The notes beneath the pieces were generated by a model. It made no database searches. It saw only the letters and a program-made list of their open reading frames with translations, and was not told the DNA's origin. 64,000 nt of DNA from Sarcina ventriculi (lineage in GTDB: Bacteria; Bacillota; Clostridia; Clostridiales; Clostridiaceae): contig NZ_UAUL01000001.1 in NCBI RefSeq assembly GCF_900456775.1, positions 62,001 to 126,000 of the forward strand, written 5' to 3'. Positions within the stretch are counted from its first letter, which is position 1, and each line of letters opens with the position of its first letter. Of the stretch, positions 23,660 through 32,969 are shown piece by piece. Made by a program: the position numbers and the translations under genes.

Positions 23660-25345
23660 ATGAAAAATATAAAATTATTTTTTTTAATAGCAAGCATTTC
23701 CTTGTTGTCTTTTAATGCCATAATAAAAGAAGGTAGTGAAACATACACTTTATTATCAGACTATAACTTTGTTTCTGATAGTTCTGATAAAAACACCAAA
23801 TCAAGAATTACTGGGCAAATTCAAAGCATTAGCGATGAAACCTATAATAAAATCTTGTATAAACTTCAAAAACAAGGCTACTCATCTGACTTTTATGCTT
23901 TCAATGTAATTTGTGGTGATTCTACAGCTTCTAACAATATAAAAGTTACCATAAATTATCTGCAAAATAAATATGCAAATAAAATACTAAAAACCTATAG
24001 CTATAATGAATCCACTAATACATTTAAATGTTTAGGAAATATAGAATCTAACTCTAATTCTGTAAGTTTTAATACTGATGCTCCTGGAATACACTTTATA
24101 GCTTTAAATAATGCGCCTGTCTATGATCATGATAATAAAACAGTAGTTTACAACGAAAATTTTAACTATACTGGTCTTCCTGACAGTAATAAATGGTCTT
24201 ACGATACTGGAAACTGGGGATTTGGAAATGATGAACTACAATATTATACAGCTTATGATTTAGATAATGCTAATGTATCTAACGGAAATTTAAATATTAC
24301 AGCTTTAAGAGAAGATTATCAAGGAAGCAAATATACATCAGCAAGACTTGTTAGCAAAAATAGTTACCTTTATGGAAAATTTGAAATACGAGCTAAATTG
24401 CCTTCCGGTGCTGGAACTTGGCCTGCTATTTGGCTTTTACCTACTAATAACGAATATGGAGAATGGCCAAATAGTGGTGAAATCGATATTATGGAACATG
24501 TTGGTAAAGACCCTAGAATAATTCACGGATCTCTTCACACAGCTCTTAATAACTTTAAAGCAGGAACTGAAATAACTTCTTCTACTCCTGTTAATGATTG
24601 TACAAGCACCTATCACACTTATGGCTTAGAATGGACACCAGAATATATAAACATCTCCGTAGATGATAACGTTTATTTTAAACTTAATAGGAATTCTTAT
24701 AATTATAAAGATTCTTATAAAACTTGGCCTTTTGATAAAGAATTTCATCTCATTTTAAATCTTGCTATCGGAGGAAACTGGGGTGGATATGTAGATGACT
24801 CTATCTTTCCTCAAACTATGAGTATAGATTATATTAAAATTTATGATTTAGGATTAGACAAATATTCTCTAAATAAAACCACTACCCCTTATGAAATCGA
24901 ATCTGAAATTTTTGAATCTAAATTTAATGATTTATCAGGATTTTCTTCATTTATTCAAAATGATGCAGCTAAATGCGACATATATTCAAGATGGGGTTTA
25001 GGCGTTTTTGATATAGCACGTAGTGGCAATGATGATTGGGATATTCAACTTATTAAAGACAATTTAACTTTAGAAGAAGGTAAAACTTATAAATATTCCT
25101 TTAAAATAAAATCTACACTTTATAGAAAACTTTCTTTTGGTTTTCAACAAAATCAAGGTGATTACGGAAGATATCACACAGAATCCGTCTCTGTTGGTAA
25201 TGAATTTACAACAATTTCTGGGGTATATACTCATACATCTAAAACAGATACTAATGCTTCATTTGTATTTTATTTAGGTGGATATTCTCTTCCTTGGCAT
25301 CAAATCCAAGTAGATGATTTTAAACTAACTAAAGTAAATTATTAA
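23660..25345 (+). CDS. Secreted GH16 endo-beta-glucanase with C-terminal carbohydrate-binding domain
   Basis: A 561-residue protein exported by an N-terminal signal (residues 1-20, KNIKLFFLIASISLLSFNA). An unassigned region follows to about 150, then a GH16 domain at 160-395: WSYDTGNWGFGNDELQYYT, YGKFEIRAKLPSGAGTWPAIWLLP, and the catalytic GEIDIMEH with nucleophile E274, D276 and acid/base E279. Residues 405-560 resemble a CBM4/9-type beta-sandwich (ESKFNDLSGF, GNDDWDIQLIKDNLTLEEGKTYKYSFKIKS). It should cut beta-1,3 (laminarin-type) or mixed-linkage glucans outside the cell. The gene precedes a membrane protein and a two-component system on the same strand. Confidence 0.9.
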   Translation: MKNIKLFFLIASISLLSFNAIIKEGSETYTLLSDYNFVSDSSDKNTKSRITGQIQSISDETYNKILYKLQKQGYSSDFYAFNVICGDSTASNNIKVTINYLQNKYANKILKTYSYNESTNTFKCLGNIESNSNSVSFNTDAPGIHFIALNNAPVYDHDNKTVVYNENFNYTGLPDSNKWSYDTGNWGFGNDELQYYTAYDLDNANVSNGNLNITALREDYQGSKYTSARLVSKNSYLYGKFEIRAKLPSGAGTWPAIWLLPTNNEYGEWPNSGEIDIMEHVGKDPRIIHGSLHTALNNFKAGTEITSSTPVNDCTSTYHTYGLEWTPEYINISVDDNVYFKLNRNSYNYKDSYKTWPFDKEFHLILNLAIGGNWGGYVDDSIFPQTMSIDYIKIYDLGLDKYSLNKTTTPYEIESEIFESKFNDLSGFSSFIQNDAAKCDIYSRWGLGVFDIARSGNDDWDIQLIKDNLTLEEGKTYKYSFKIKSTLYRKLSFGFQQNQGDYGRYHTESVSVGNEFTTISGVYTHTSKTDTNASFVFYLGGYSLPWHQIQVDDFKLTKVNY

Positions 25346-25428
25346 AAAATATATTACTTTAGTAACTATTCACTCAATCTCTTAACATATATAATTTTTG
25401 TATATTATATTTTGTTAGGAGATTTTTT

Positions 25429-25929
25429 ATGAATTCATCAAGTTTAATAATAATTTTAATCATATTATTTATATTTTTTAGACAATATAAAAAAAATATT
25501 TCTGATAGAGGGCGCAAGATTACAGTAGCCTCTCAGCTTATTATTCCAATTTTATACATATTTATTTTTAAAAATACCTTTGAGTATATTTTTTCTACAT
25601 CTGGATTATTAAATATAATTTTTATAGCAATTGCAGTCATTTTAGGATGTGTTGTAGGTTTTGCAAGATCTAAACTTAATAAACTTACAGTAGAAAAAAA
25701 GACTCATACTGTATACTGCAAAGCTTCTAAAATAGATTTAATTATACTTATAGCTTTAATTTGCTTAAAATTTGGAGCTGAAATATTTTTATCTAGACTT
25801 ATTCACGGAAATACTTTATTAATGATTACTAACTATTTATTACTATTTAGTATAAGTGCTATAATAAGTAAAAGAATAATTATTCTTTTCAAATACTTAA
25901 AAATAGTATCTAAAATTAATACTATTTAA
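25429..25929 (+). CDS. CcdC/DUF1453-like membrane protein
   Basis: A 166-residue protein with four or five membrane helices. The basic loop RQYKKNISDRGRKIT after helix 1 and GCVVGFARSKLNKLTVEKKTHTVYCKASKID in the middle resemble the CcdC/DUF1453 family. Such proteins are poorly understood and often lie beside two-component systems. This one ends 14 bases before a histidine kinase gene, so it may be part of the sensing operon. A GTTAGGAG site precedes the ATG. Confidence 0.65.
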   Translation: MNSSSLIIILIILFIFFRQYKKNISDRGRKITVASQLIIPILYIFIFKNTFEYIFSTSGLLNIIFIAIAVILGCVVGFARSKLNKLTVEKKTHTVYCKASKIDLIILIALICLKFGAEIFLSRLIHGNTLLMITNYLLLFSISAIISKRIIILFKYLKIVSKINTI

Positions 25930-25943
25930 ATTTAGGAGAAAAA

Positions 25944-27140
25944 ATGAATAGATTGCACCGCATGTTTATATTAAGAGCTATACTACTTTTAGTTATGGCT
26001 CTAAATGTTTATTCAAAACTAAATAAAAATATTTTTTTATTTTATCACTTAATTATACTTATTCTAATTCTAAATGAATTTTTTAGATATTTATTAATAA
26101 ATAAAAAAAGTATAATGAAATCAAAAAATAATATTAACAAAATAACTATATTTATCTCATTAATATTATCTTTAGTTATTTTAAGTTATTTATCTTACTA
26201 TCATTTAAGTATAACATTTTATATATTCTTTATTTTATTTGAAAGCTTTTATTTTAAAGGTGTTTTAAAAATTATATTATTTATAATAAACTATTTAAGC
26301 TATATCACACCTTTAGCATTGTCTAACACATATATAAATAGTTTTCTTTTTAATATTTATAACAAAACTATTAGTAGAGGTTTTATTATAAATATAGTTG
26401 AAAGTAGCATAAGTTACTTTAGTTATTTTATAATAGTAATGCTAATTAAAAAAGTTAGAAAAAACAAAAAAAATATTTACATATTAAATCAAGAACTTAA
26501 AGAGCAAAATTTAAAACTTAAAGAATATTCAAAGAAAATAGAAGAACTTACTATATCAAAGGAACGAAATAGAGTTGCTCAAGAACTTCATGACTCTTTA
26601 GGTCATTATCTTATGGCTATATCTATGCACATTGATGTTTTAGATAAAACCTTAGATATATCGCCTGAGAAATCAAAAAATATTTTATCTAAAACTAAAA
26701 TAATAGTAGATAATAGCATTGATGAACTTAGAAGCACCGTTTATTCTTTAAAGAAAAATAATATAAATATTATAAGTTCTGTTAACTCTTTAACTGAAAA
26801 TTTATCAATATCAAATAATATTTCTTTTAATGTTAATATCTCAAACGATATAGAAAATGTTTCTCTTTTAATTAAAGATGCATTATATAAAACTATAAAA
26901 GAATCTATAACCAATGGGATAAAACACGGAAAAGCTTCACAGTTTATTATAGATTTATTTATTAAAGACAATATAATTTATTTATCTATATTAAACAATG
27001 GAATAAAACCTAATAATATAATAAAATCTAACGGTTTAAATGGAATGGAGGATAGATTAAAAGTATTAAATGTCAAACTTAATGTTGAAAATACTTTAGA
27101 TGGATTTAAAGTTTCATGTACCATACCTCTTATAAAATAA
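25944..27140 (+). CDS. Sensor histidine kinase (HisKA_3 / NarL-partner type)
   Basis: A 398-residue membrane kinase with five or six N-terminal helices (about 6-170), a short coiled coil (175-205), then the HisKA_3 dimerisation helix ERNRVAQELHDSLGHYL with phospho-acceptor H216. The ATPase domain has KESITNGIKHGKA (N box), a degenerate NNGIKPNN region and NGLNGMEDRLKVL (G box). It has no extracellular sensor domain, so it may sense through the membrane or through the CcdC-like protein. It is followed after 27 bases by its response regulator. Targets are unknown; the GH16 gene upstream is a candidate. Confidence 0.88.
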   Translation: MNRLHRMFILRAILLLVMALNVYSKLNKNIFLFYHLIILILILNEFFRYLLINKKSIMKSKNNINKITIFISLILSLVILSYLSYYHLSITFYIFFILFESFYFKGVLKIILFIINYLSYITPLALSNTYINSFLFNIYNKTISRGFIINIVESSISYFSYFIIVMLIKKVRKNKKNIYILNQELKEQNLKLKEYSKKIEELTISKERNRVAQELHDSLGHYLMAISMHIDVLDKTLDISPEKSKNILSKTKIIVDNSIDELRSTVYSLKKNNINIISSVNSLTENLSISNNISFNVNISNDIENVSLLIKDALYKTIKESITNGIKHGKASQFIIDLFIKDNIIYLSILNNGIKPNNIIKSNGLNGMEDRLKVLNVKLNVENTLDGFKVSCTIPLIK

Positions 27141-27167
27141 ATTTTTATATATTATAAGAAAGGACTT

Positions 27168-27839
27168 ATGACAATGATTAACGTTTTTATAATAGATGAT
27201 CAAGAAATAATACGCGAAGGATTAAAAATGATGCTCTCTCTTTATGATACAGAAATACGTATCATAGGAGAAGCTAAAAATGGTAAAGAAGGGTTAAACT
27301 TAATCAGCTCTATAAAAGATAGTATTGATATTGTTCTTACAGATATTAAAATGCCAGTATTAGATGGAGTTGAATTTACTAAAATAGCAAAAGAACTTTT
27401 TCCACAAATTAAAGTGATTGTTTTAACAACATTTAATGAAGATGAATATATTTTAAATTCCCTTAAAAATGGAGCTTATGGTTTCTTATTAAAAGATTCA
27501 AAAAGTGATGAACTTGTAAGTGCAATTAAATCTGTTAATAAAGGAAATCTTCTTTTAACAGGAAATGTGGCTAATAAACTTCCAACACTTCTTCTACATA
27601 GCAAAAAAACAGATAACAAAGTTATCCTAAATCAAGATAACTTAATTGATAAACTTACAAACCGCGAAGTAGATATTGCTAGTTTAGTCTCTAAGGGACT
27701 TAGCAACAAAGAAATATCATCACAATTATTTTTGACCGAAGGTACTGTTAAAAATTATGTAACTAAAATTTTGGATAAATTAAATTTAAAAAGCAGAGTT
27801 GAACTCACACTTTTCTTTCAAGAAAATAAGAACTTCTAA
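27168..27839 (+). CDS. NarL/FixJ-type response regulator
   Basis: A 223-residue DNA-binding regulator. The receiver domain (1-125) has acidic residues D10/D11, phospho-acceptor D59 in VLTDIKMPVLDG and the conserved lysine in FLLKDSKSDEL. The LuxR-type helix-turn-helix lies at about 158-215: LTNREVDIASLVSKGLSNKEISSQLFLTEGTVKNYVTKILDKL. It is the partner of the kinase just upstream. A GAAAGGAC site lies before the ATG at 27168; an internal Met at codon 3 is a less likely start. Confidence 0.92.
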   Translation: MTMINVFIIDDQEIIREGLKMMLSLYDTEIRIIGEAKNGKEGLNLISSIKDSIDIVLTDIKMPVLDGVEFTKIAKELFPQIKVIVLTTFNEDEYILNSLKNGAYGFLLKDSKSDELVSAIKSVNKGNLLLTGNVANKLPTLLLHSKKTDNKVILNQDNLIDKLTNREVDIASLVSKGLSNKEISSQLFLTEGTVKNYVTKILDKLNLKSRVELTLFFQENKNF

Positions 27840-27862
27840 AATTCTAAGAAGTTCTTATTTTT
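27829..27862 (+). terminator. Terminator overlapping the end of the response regulator gene
   Basis: Arms AAGAACTTCT and AGAAGTTCTT with a 9-base loop, then ATTTTTGTTT. The first arm includes the last codons of the gene. Confidence 0.8.
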
Positions 27863-27875
27863 GTTTATATTTTAT

Positions 27876-28280
27876 TTATACTTCTGGAAACCACAGGGAT
27901 ATCTCTCTTTTAGCCGCTTCTAAGCTATCTGATGCATGGACTAAATTTTTAGTTCTGCTATTTGCATACATACCTCTTATTGTTGCACAATCTGCTTTTA
28001 ATGGGTCCTTATCCCCGTTTTCTTTTCTTACAATAGATATAGCGCTTTCACCCTCTATTATCATAGCAACTAATTTACCACTTACCAAATAATCAACAAG
28101 TTCTTTAAAAAATGGCTTATCTTTATGCTCTTCATAATGTTTCTTAGCTAAATTTTCATCTGCTTGAATAAGCTTCATTTTGCATATTCTAAGACATTTT
28201 CTCTCATACACGCTTAATATTTGACCAACTAATCCTCTCTCTACTCCATCTGGTTTTATAAGAACTAAAGTTTTTTCCAT
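27876..28280 (-). CDS. ndk: Nucleoside diphosphate kinase
   Basis: A 134-residue kinase that balances nucleoside triphosphates. The N-terminus MEKTLVLIKPDGVERGLVG holds the catalytic lysine, and the phospho-histidine lies in KNLVHASDSLEAAKREI. The segment ADCATIRGMYANSRTKN replaces the more usual PGTIRGDFG, so the enzyme is somewhat divergent. The frame opens with a TTG five codons upstream, but GGGAGGG lies 6 bases before the ATG at 28280, which also fits the family start. It is convergent with the response regulator. Confidence 0.92.
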   Translation of the reverse strand: MEKTLVLIKPDGVERGLVGQILSVYERKCLRICKMKLIQADENLAKKHYEEHKDKPFFKELVDYLVSGKLVAMIIEGESAISIVRKENGDKDPLKADCATIRGMYANSRTKNLVHASDSLEAAKREISLWFPEV

Positions 28281-28384
28281 AAATATCCCTCCCAAAACAA
28301 ATTCAAGTTATATTATATGTAAATATTTTCTTTATAAATAATTATATCATAATTTTTTTCTTAATATTCTTTTTAATCAAAATA

Positions 28385-30481
28385 TTATAAACTTTCTTCC
28401 CTATAAAATTTTACAAGAAGAGATAAAGAACTTAAAATTTCTCCTCCCCAAAACATATACCATTTATTATCTTTTGCCCAAGTTCCTGATAATTTATTTA
28501 TCCCTATAATGGTTTTTTTATTAAAATTATAATTCAAACTTAAAACGCATTTATTTATTAATCGCATTGACAATTCTTTATCCACAACACCACTTTTTAA
28601 AGCATACAAAGATGCACGAAGAACAAGAGCAACATCATGTGAACTATAATACTCTTTTAAAAGTTGACCACTTTCCCTAAAATCAGTTACCAAGTTGTCC
28701 TTATAGCTTTTCCAAATCCTATCTATATCTGTTAAAAAATCTTCTACTATTTCCCTCGCTAAAATTAAAGTATTATCATTATATAGTGTTTTGGCTACAC
28801 ATTCTATCGCTCTATATTGATATCCACCCCATGTTGCATTTGGATCTGGTCCATTAAATGCAAATGTATTTTTTTCCCCATAGTCTTCTCTATTCCATAC
28901 ATCCCACAAAAATACTGGTGCAAAAAAATTATTACTACTTTTGGTTATTTTCTTATAAGCATTTCTAGAATCATTAATAAACTTTAAAGACTCTAAAACT
29001 CCAATTTCATCGTTTAATTCTTGCCATAACCAAGGTGCTTGATATCCAACATAAGGCATACCCATCTGTCCATTTAGTTTATTATTTATTGTATTTATTG
29101 TAAAAGGTAAAATCCATGGTGCATATGGATAATTAGTAAGAGGTAATGTTCTTAAATGAAAAATTTTTATTTCTTGATAATTTGTATCTTCTGTACTTAT
29201 TATCATTGTCTTTAAATTTATGTTTTGGGGAAGTTTTTCCTCATTATTAGCACTATTAACAAAATCATCTTGATACAATAAAAATTCTTCTATTATATTA
29301 TTCCCTTTTGTCTCTATTATCTTTTCCCATCTTCTATCCTTTTTATATCCATTTTTATCAGTCAAAATAACTTTTATTTTTCCTTTAACCAATGTTGAAA
29401 TTTTAAGTTTATAAAATCTATCTAAAGGAATCACCTCGTTTATTGCGCTTTTTCCAAATTGAACTTCTCCATTTCCTTTAGGTATTTTTATTAAAATAGC
29501 TCCATCACAACTATCTCTTAAAAAAACAACTTCTCCCTCTCTATTATCATAAGTATAAGTTCCTTTTTGAGAAAAAGGATTGCCACTTTCAAAATCTTCT
29601 GTTATATAATCATTAGAATTTTCTACTTTACATATAAATCTTATAAGCCCCTTCATATTTTCTAATATTTTTTTATATTTTAAATCTCCTAATATTTCAT
29701 ATAACTTTTTAAAACATTGATAGCTCCACCAAATGCTATCAACTGCACAAGAAGTTTCTCCTTTTAATAATTTTCTCCAGACAGGATATGCTTCATAATT
29801 TTCAGAAGGCTGTATCTTATCTCCTCCTAAATCAGAATAAACTACTAATAATTTACCAGAATAATTTTCTAAAAGTTTTATAACTATTTTATTATCCTTA
29901 ATCATTTTCTCTGAAATTTCATATTCTTTGCCCACAATTTTAGAAAAAGGATTTTCCCACTCTAGCTTTCCTGTCATTTCCCTAACCGAAAAAACTCTTT
30001 TAGCTTTATATTTTGTGTTTATGATTCCAACTCCATTAACAAAATTAACTTCTTTATTATAATAAATAATTTCACTTGAAAATTCATCATTACTAGCATT
30101 AAAAAGCCAATGTGGTGAATATATATATTCCTCATTAAACTCTTCATTTGGAATTTCATTATTTCCATATAAATGAACCAATGTTGATTGTGCTATATTT
30201 TTAGCAAGATTTAAAATCTCTTTGTCTTTTGTAATTTCATAAACATCTAAAAGTCCTAAAAGCGTTAAAAATTGACCTTCACTAGTTCCACTTTCTGGTG
30301 CAAAATATCCGCCTCTACCTTCTTCTTTATGATAATGAGCCTTAACTAAATATTCTTTTGATATAGTTATAGGCACTTTATTTTTTTTATTATTATTTAA
30401 CCATTTTATATAACTGTTAATATTACTTTCTACATCTTTTATTTTAATTTCTAAATTATTATTCAATATCTTATTTTCCAT
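28385..30481 (-). CDS. Large protein of unknown function, possibly an alpha/alpha-toroid glycosidase
   Basis: I do not recognise this 698-residue protein with confidence. Features seen: GRGGYFAPESGTSEGQFLTLLGLLDVYEITKDKEILNLAKNIAQ (residues 55-100), VDSIWWSYQCFKKLYEILGDLKYKKILENMKGL (about 247-280) and HDVALVLRASLYALKSG (about 625). These helix pairs resemble six-hairpin (alpha/alpha) barrels of glycoside hydrolases or lyases. A beta-rich region (about 300-440) lies between them. There is no signal peptide, so it is cytoplasmic. It follows a GT39 gene in the same direction, suggesting glycan work. The start codon has no adjacent SD; a hairpin lies between it and an upstream SD. Confidence 0.6.
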   Translation of the reverse strand: MENKILNNNLEIKIKDVESNINSYIKWLNNNKKNKVPITISKEYLVKAHYHKEEGRGGYFAPESGTSEGQFLTLLGLLDVYEITKDKEILNLAKNIAQSTLVHLYGNNEIPNEEFNEEYIYSPHWLFNASNDEFSSEIIYYNKEVNFVNGVGIINTKYKAKRVFSVREMTGKLEWENPFSKIVGKEYEISEKMIKDNKIVIKLLENYSGKLLVVYSDLGGDKIQPSENYEAYPVWRKLLKGETSCAVDSIWWSYQCFKKLYEILGDLKYKKILENMKGLIRFICKVENSNDYITEDFESGNPFSQKGTYTYDNREGEVVFLRDSCDGAILIKIPKGNGEVQFGKSAINEVIPLDRFYKLKISTLVKGKIKVILTDKNGYKKDRRWEKIIETKGNNIIEEFLLYQDDFVNSANNEEKLPQNINLKTMIISTEDTNYQEIKIFHLRTLPLTNYPYAPWILPFTINTINNKLNGQMGMPYVGYQAPWLWQELNDEIGVLESLKFINDSRNAYKKITKSSNNFFAPVFLWDVWNREDYGEKNTFAFNGPDPNATWGGYQYRAIECVAKTLYNDNTLILAREIVEDFLTDIDRIWKSYKDNLVTDFRESGQLLKEYYSSHDVALVLRASLYALKSGVVDKELSMRLINKCVLSLNYNFNKKTIIGINKLSGTWAKDNKWYMFWGGEILSSLSLLVKFYREESL

Positions 30482-30532
30482 AATTTTTAAGCCATTTATC
30501 TAAATTTAGATAAATGGCTATATCCCCTTTCT
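30482..30532 (-). promoter_or_regulatory. SD-hairpin-start junction upstream of the 698-residue gene
   Basis: A perfect 30-base palindrome (30490-30519; half-site AGCCATTTATCTAAA) lies between an SD-like AAAGGGGAT (about 30524-30532) and the ATG at 30481. No SD lies between hairpin and ATG. Looping out the hairpin leaves about 12 bases between SD and start codon. It is not followed by a T-run in the direction of transcription, so it is a poor terminator. Confidence 0.55.
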
Positions 30533-30544
30533 TTTAGTAAAACT

Positions 30545-32590
30545 TTAGCTTACATCATTAGGTGTTACTTCATATAATGTATCCCTTCTATCATTTTTAA
30601 ATACATTATATAAAATATTATTCGCAACTGTTATATTTGTATCTTGCCATTGACTATTTGGAATAACTTTTCCAACATTTTTAACCCAATTCATAATACT
30701 AGCGTTATTAAAACTATTTGTTTCATTTCCTACTAAAACATACTTTACCTTTCCCTCTCTAACTAACTGCTTAAAAGCAAAAAGAGTTAATATATCATCA
30801 TTTCCAGTTCTTCCTCCTAAAGCCATAACTTTATCACCAGTATCTAATATAATATTTTGTGCATAAACACTAGCAGATGGAGTAACTAATAAATATTCTT
30901 GATTTTCCCCCTTATTTTCATTTAAGAAATTTATAAATTTACTTAAATCTTCACTACCACCAAATTCTACACCATAATTTTTCATATAATTATTTACATT
31001 TTGTTGAGTTTTACTCTCAAATAATTGAAGACCTGCTCCTTTAAATATTCCATCTGTTTTATATACTAAAGAAGCACTTGAGCCTATTAACGGTATTATT
31101 AAGCATCCAATTATAGATATTACTATTAATCCATTTTTAAGATTATTGTTTGTAAATTTCTTGTTTCTAATTTTAAATAAAGTAAAGACTGCAATTATTG
31201 AGATACCTAAATCTAAATAAAATAAATGTATAAGCAAATACGATAAATTTTCTCTATAATAAATAACAATAATATATTGAACAATAATAGTTAACCCTAA
31301 AGATAAAGAAAGCCACATGCTTTTATTTTTTCTATAACTTTGTATCATTTTTTTAATACCTATACCACATAATGCAGCAGTTGGTACAGCTAAAGTAGCT
31401 AAATCATAAATATTGCTATATACAAAACTAAAATATAAAAATTCAGTTACAAACCATATAGAAAAAAACATTATTGTTATATTCTTAGTACTTTTAAGGG
31501 CAATAATTTTCCTTCTATTTATTATAGACACTATAAAACTTATTATAGCTAAAGGTAAAAACCATGCTATCTGATCTGACAAATTATTATCTTGAAATAG
31601 TCTAAATATACCAAATTGAGTTTTGTTATCTTTATGAATTGTATTCCATTCATTATAATTTTTAATAAACTCATTTTCATTTAATGTGTTATAACTTAAG
31701 GTATTGTCACCATCATAATTTAAGTTAATATTTGAATTTATCTTATTACTAACTTGATTATGTTGATTTAATACAAGCTCTATCTCACTATTTGTTGTGC
31801 TATCTCCAACATATGGTCTAGCATTTACAGGAACCAAATCTACTAAAAAAGACCAACTTAATGAAACCACTAAAAGAACTATCGTTGCTAAAATCAAACA
31901 TTTTATTTTAGCTTTTAAAGACACCTTTTCTCTCTCTTGAGTAATAAAAGTAATTCCACACACATACCTTTCGATTACTCTTTTTTCTCCTTCTGATTCT
32001 GAAAATATGTACGTTAAATATATAGCTGGTATAATTATAAAACTTTCTAATCTATTTATATTAAAAGCTATTCCAACTATTATAACACTTACTATTAAAT
32101 ATTTTATATTCCCTGTTTTCGTAGCCTTTATAGCCGGCATAATTGATAATAACATAAATAAAATTAATATTGTTTGAAAATCATTTGTCCTACTAACAGC
32201 AACATATACAGGTGTTATAGCAAGTATAAGTGCTGCCATAATACCAGCTATAAAACCAAAATAACGTTTTATTAAAATGTATAATATAAAAACGCATAAG
32301 GTTCCTGCTAAAGCCTCTGGCAATATTAAAGCAAAACCACTTACTCCAAAAATTTTACCAAATATACCCTGTATCCATAAACCAATAGGAGGCTTATTTA
32401 GACTTACAAATCCTGATGGATCAAAGGATAAAAAGAAAAAGTTTTTAAAACTAGTTAACATACTTTTTATTCCTGCTACATAATATTCGTTACCATATCC
32501 TTGTATCTTTAAATTAGACATATTTAAAATAAAAGATAAAATAAGTATAAAAATTATGGGTAGCTTATCTTTATTAAATTTTTTTATCAT
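30545..32590 (-). CDS. GT39 family membrane glycosyltransferase (YkcB-like)
   Basis: A 681-residue polytopic protein with about twelve helices. The N-terminal half has the PMT/ArnT pattern: YVAGIKSMLTSFKNFFFLSFDPSGFVSLNKPPIGLWIQGIFGKIFG (40-85, with the catalytic-type aspartate and the NKPP segment) and SRTNDFQTILILFMLL near 133. The C-terminal extracellular part (about 515-675) contains LFAFKQLVREGKVKYVLVG, as in B. subtilis YkcB relatives. These enzymes move a sugar from a lipid carrier to an outer acceptor. A long inserted loop lies at about 195-225. It shares a strand with the 698-residue gene 63 bases downstream. Confidence 0.85.
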   Translation of the reverse strand: MIKKFNKDKLPIIFILILSFILNMSNLKIQGYGNEYYVAGIKSMLTSFKNFFFLSFDPSGFVSLNKPPIGLWIQGIFGKIFGVSGFALILPEALAGTLCVFILYILIKRYFGFIAGIMAALILAITPVYVAVSRTNDFQTILILFMLLSIMPAIKATKTGNIKYLIVSVIIVGIAFNINRLESFIIIPAIYLTYIFSESEGEKRVIERYVCGITFITQEREKVSLKAKIKCLILATIVLLVVSLSWSFLVDLVPVNARPYVGDSTTNSEIELVLNQHNQVSNKINSNINLNYDGDNTLSYNTLNENEFIKNYNEWNTIHKDNKTQFGIFRLFQDNNLSDQIAWFLPLAIISFIVSIINRRKIIALKSTKNITIMFFSIWFVTEFLYFSFVYSNIYDLATLAVPTAALCGIGIKKMIQSYRKNKSMWLSLSLGLTIIVQYIIVIYYRENLSYLLIHLFYLDLGISIIAVFTLFKIRNKKFTNNNLKNGLIVISIIGCLIIPLIGSSASLVYKTDGIFKGAGLQLFESKTQQNVNNYMKNYGVEFGGSEDLSKFINFLNENKGENQEYLLVTPSASVYAQNIILDTGDKVMALGGRTGNDDILTLFAFKQLVREGKVKYVLVGNETNSFNNASIMNWVKNVGKVIPNSQWQDTNITVANNILYNVFKNDRRDTLYEVTPNDVS

Positions 32591-32740
32591 CTCATGCTCC
32601 CTTGTATAGACTATTGCAATTAAATAGCTTTATTAAATTTTCTCTACATTTAATATTAACTTTTCAACCCAAATATTGCAATATTAATATCAATATATTA
32701 TATTTATTTTTTAGTTTTAATTACTATATTATAAAAAAAT

Positions 32741-32787
32741 AAAAGACTATATTAAAATAAATTAAAATTATTTTAATATAGCCTTTT
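32741..32787 (-). terminator. Second, strong terminator downstream of the nitrilase genes
   Basis: Twenty-base arms (one mismatch) around a 7-base loop. On the minus strand the last arm runs into TTTTATTTTTTTATAAT. Confidence 0.8.
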
Positions 32788-32916
32788 ATATCTATCTTTA
32801 TTTACTATTTTAGTGAATTTATTAATACTATTATGTGTTATTGTGCGTTAATATTATATATATCTTATGAAAATTAAATTGAATAATTAATATTTTTGTT
32901 TGTATTTTTAACAAGC

Positions 32917-32943
32917 ATCCTTAAAGCCGCTAACTTTAAAGAT
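32917..32943 (-). terminator. First terminator hairpin of the nitrilase genes
   Basis: Minus-strand arms ATCTTTAAAG and CTTTAAGGAT with loop TTAGCGG. The T-run is degenerate. A near-copy with a better T-run remains at 44058-44084. Confidence 0.6.
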
Positions 32944-32969
32944 ATTTTCTAAAAAATTTTTAAATTCTA

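Larger units (their letters stand above)
32591..32969. other. Intergenic region between the nitrilase and GT39 genes
   Basis: 379 AT-rich bases. It holds two hairpins that serve the nitrilase transcript (32917-32943 and 32741-32787) and the upstream region of the GT39 gene. No open frame or riboswitch was seen. Confidence 0.6.
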
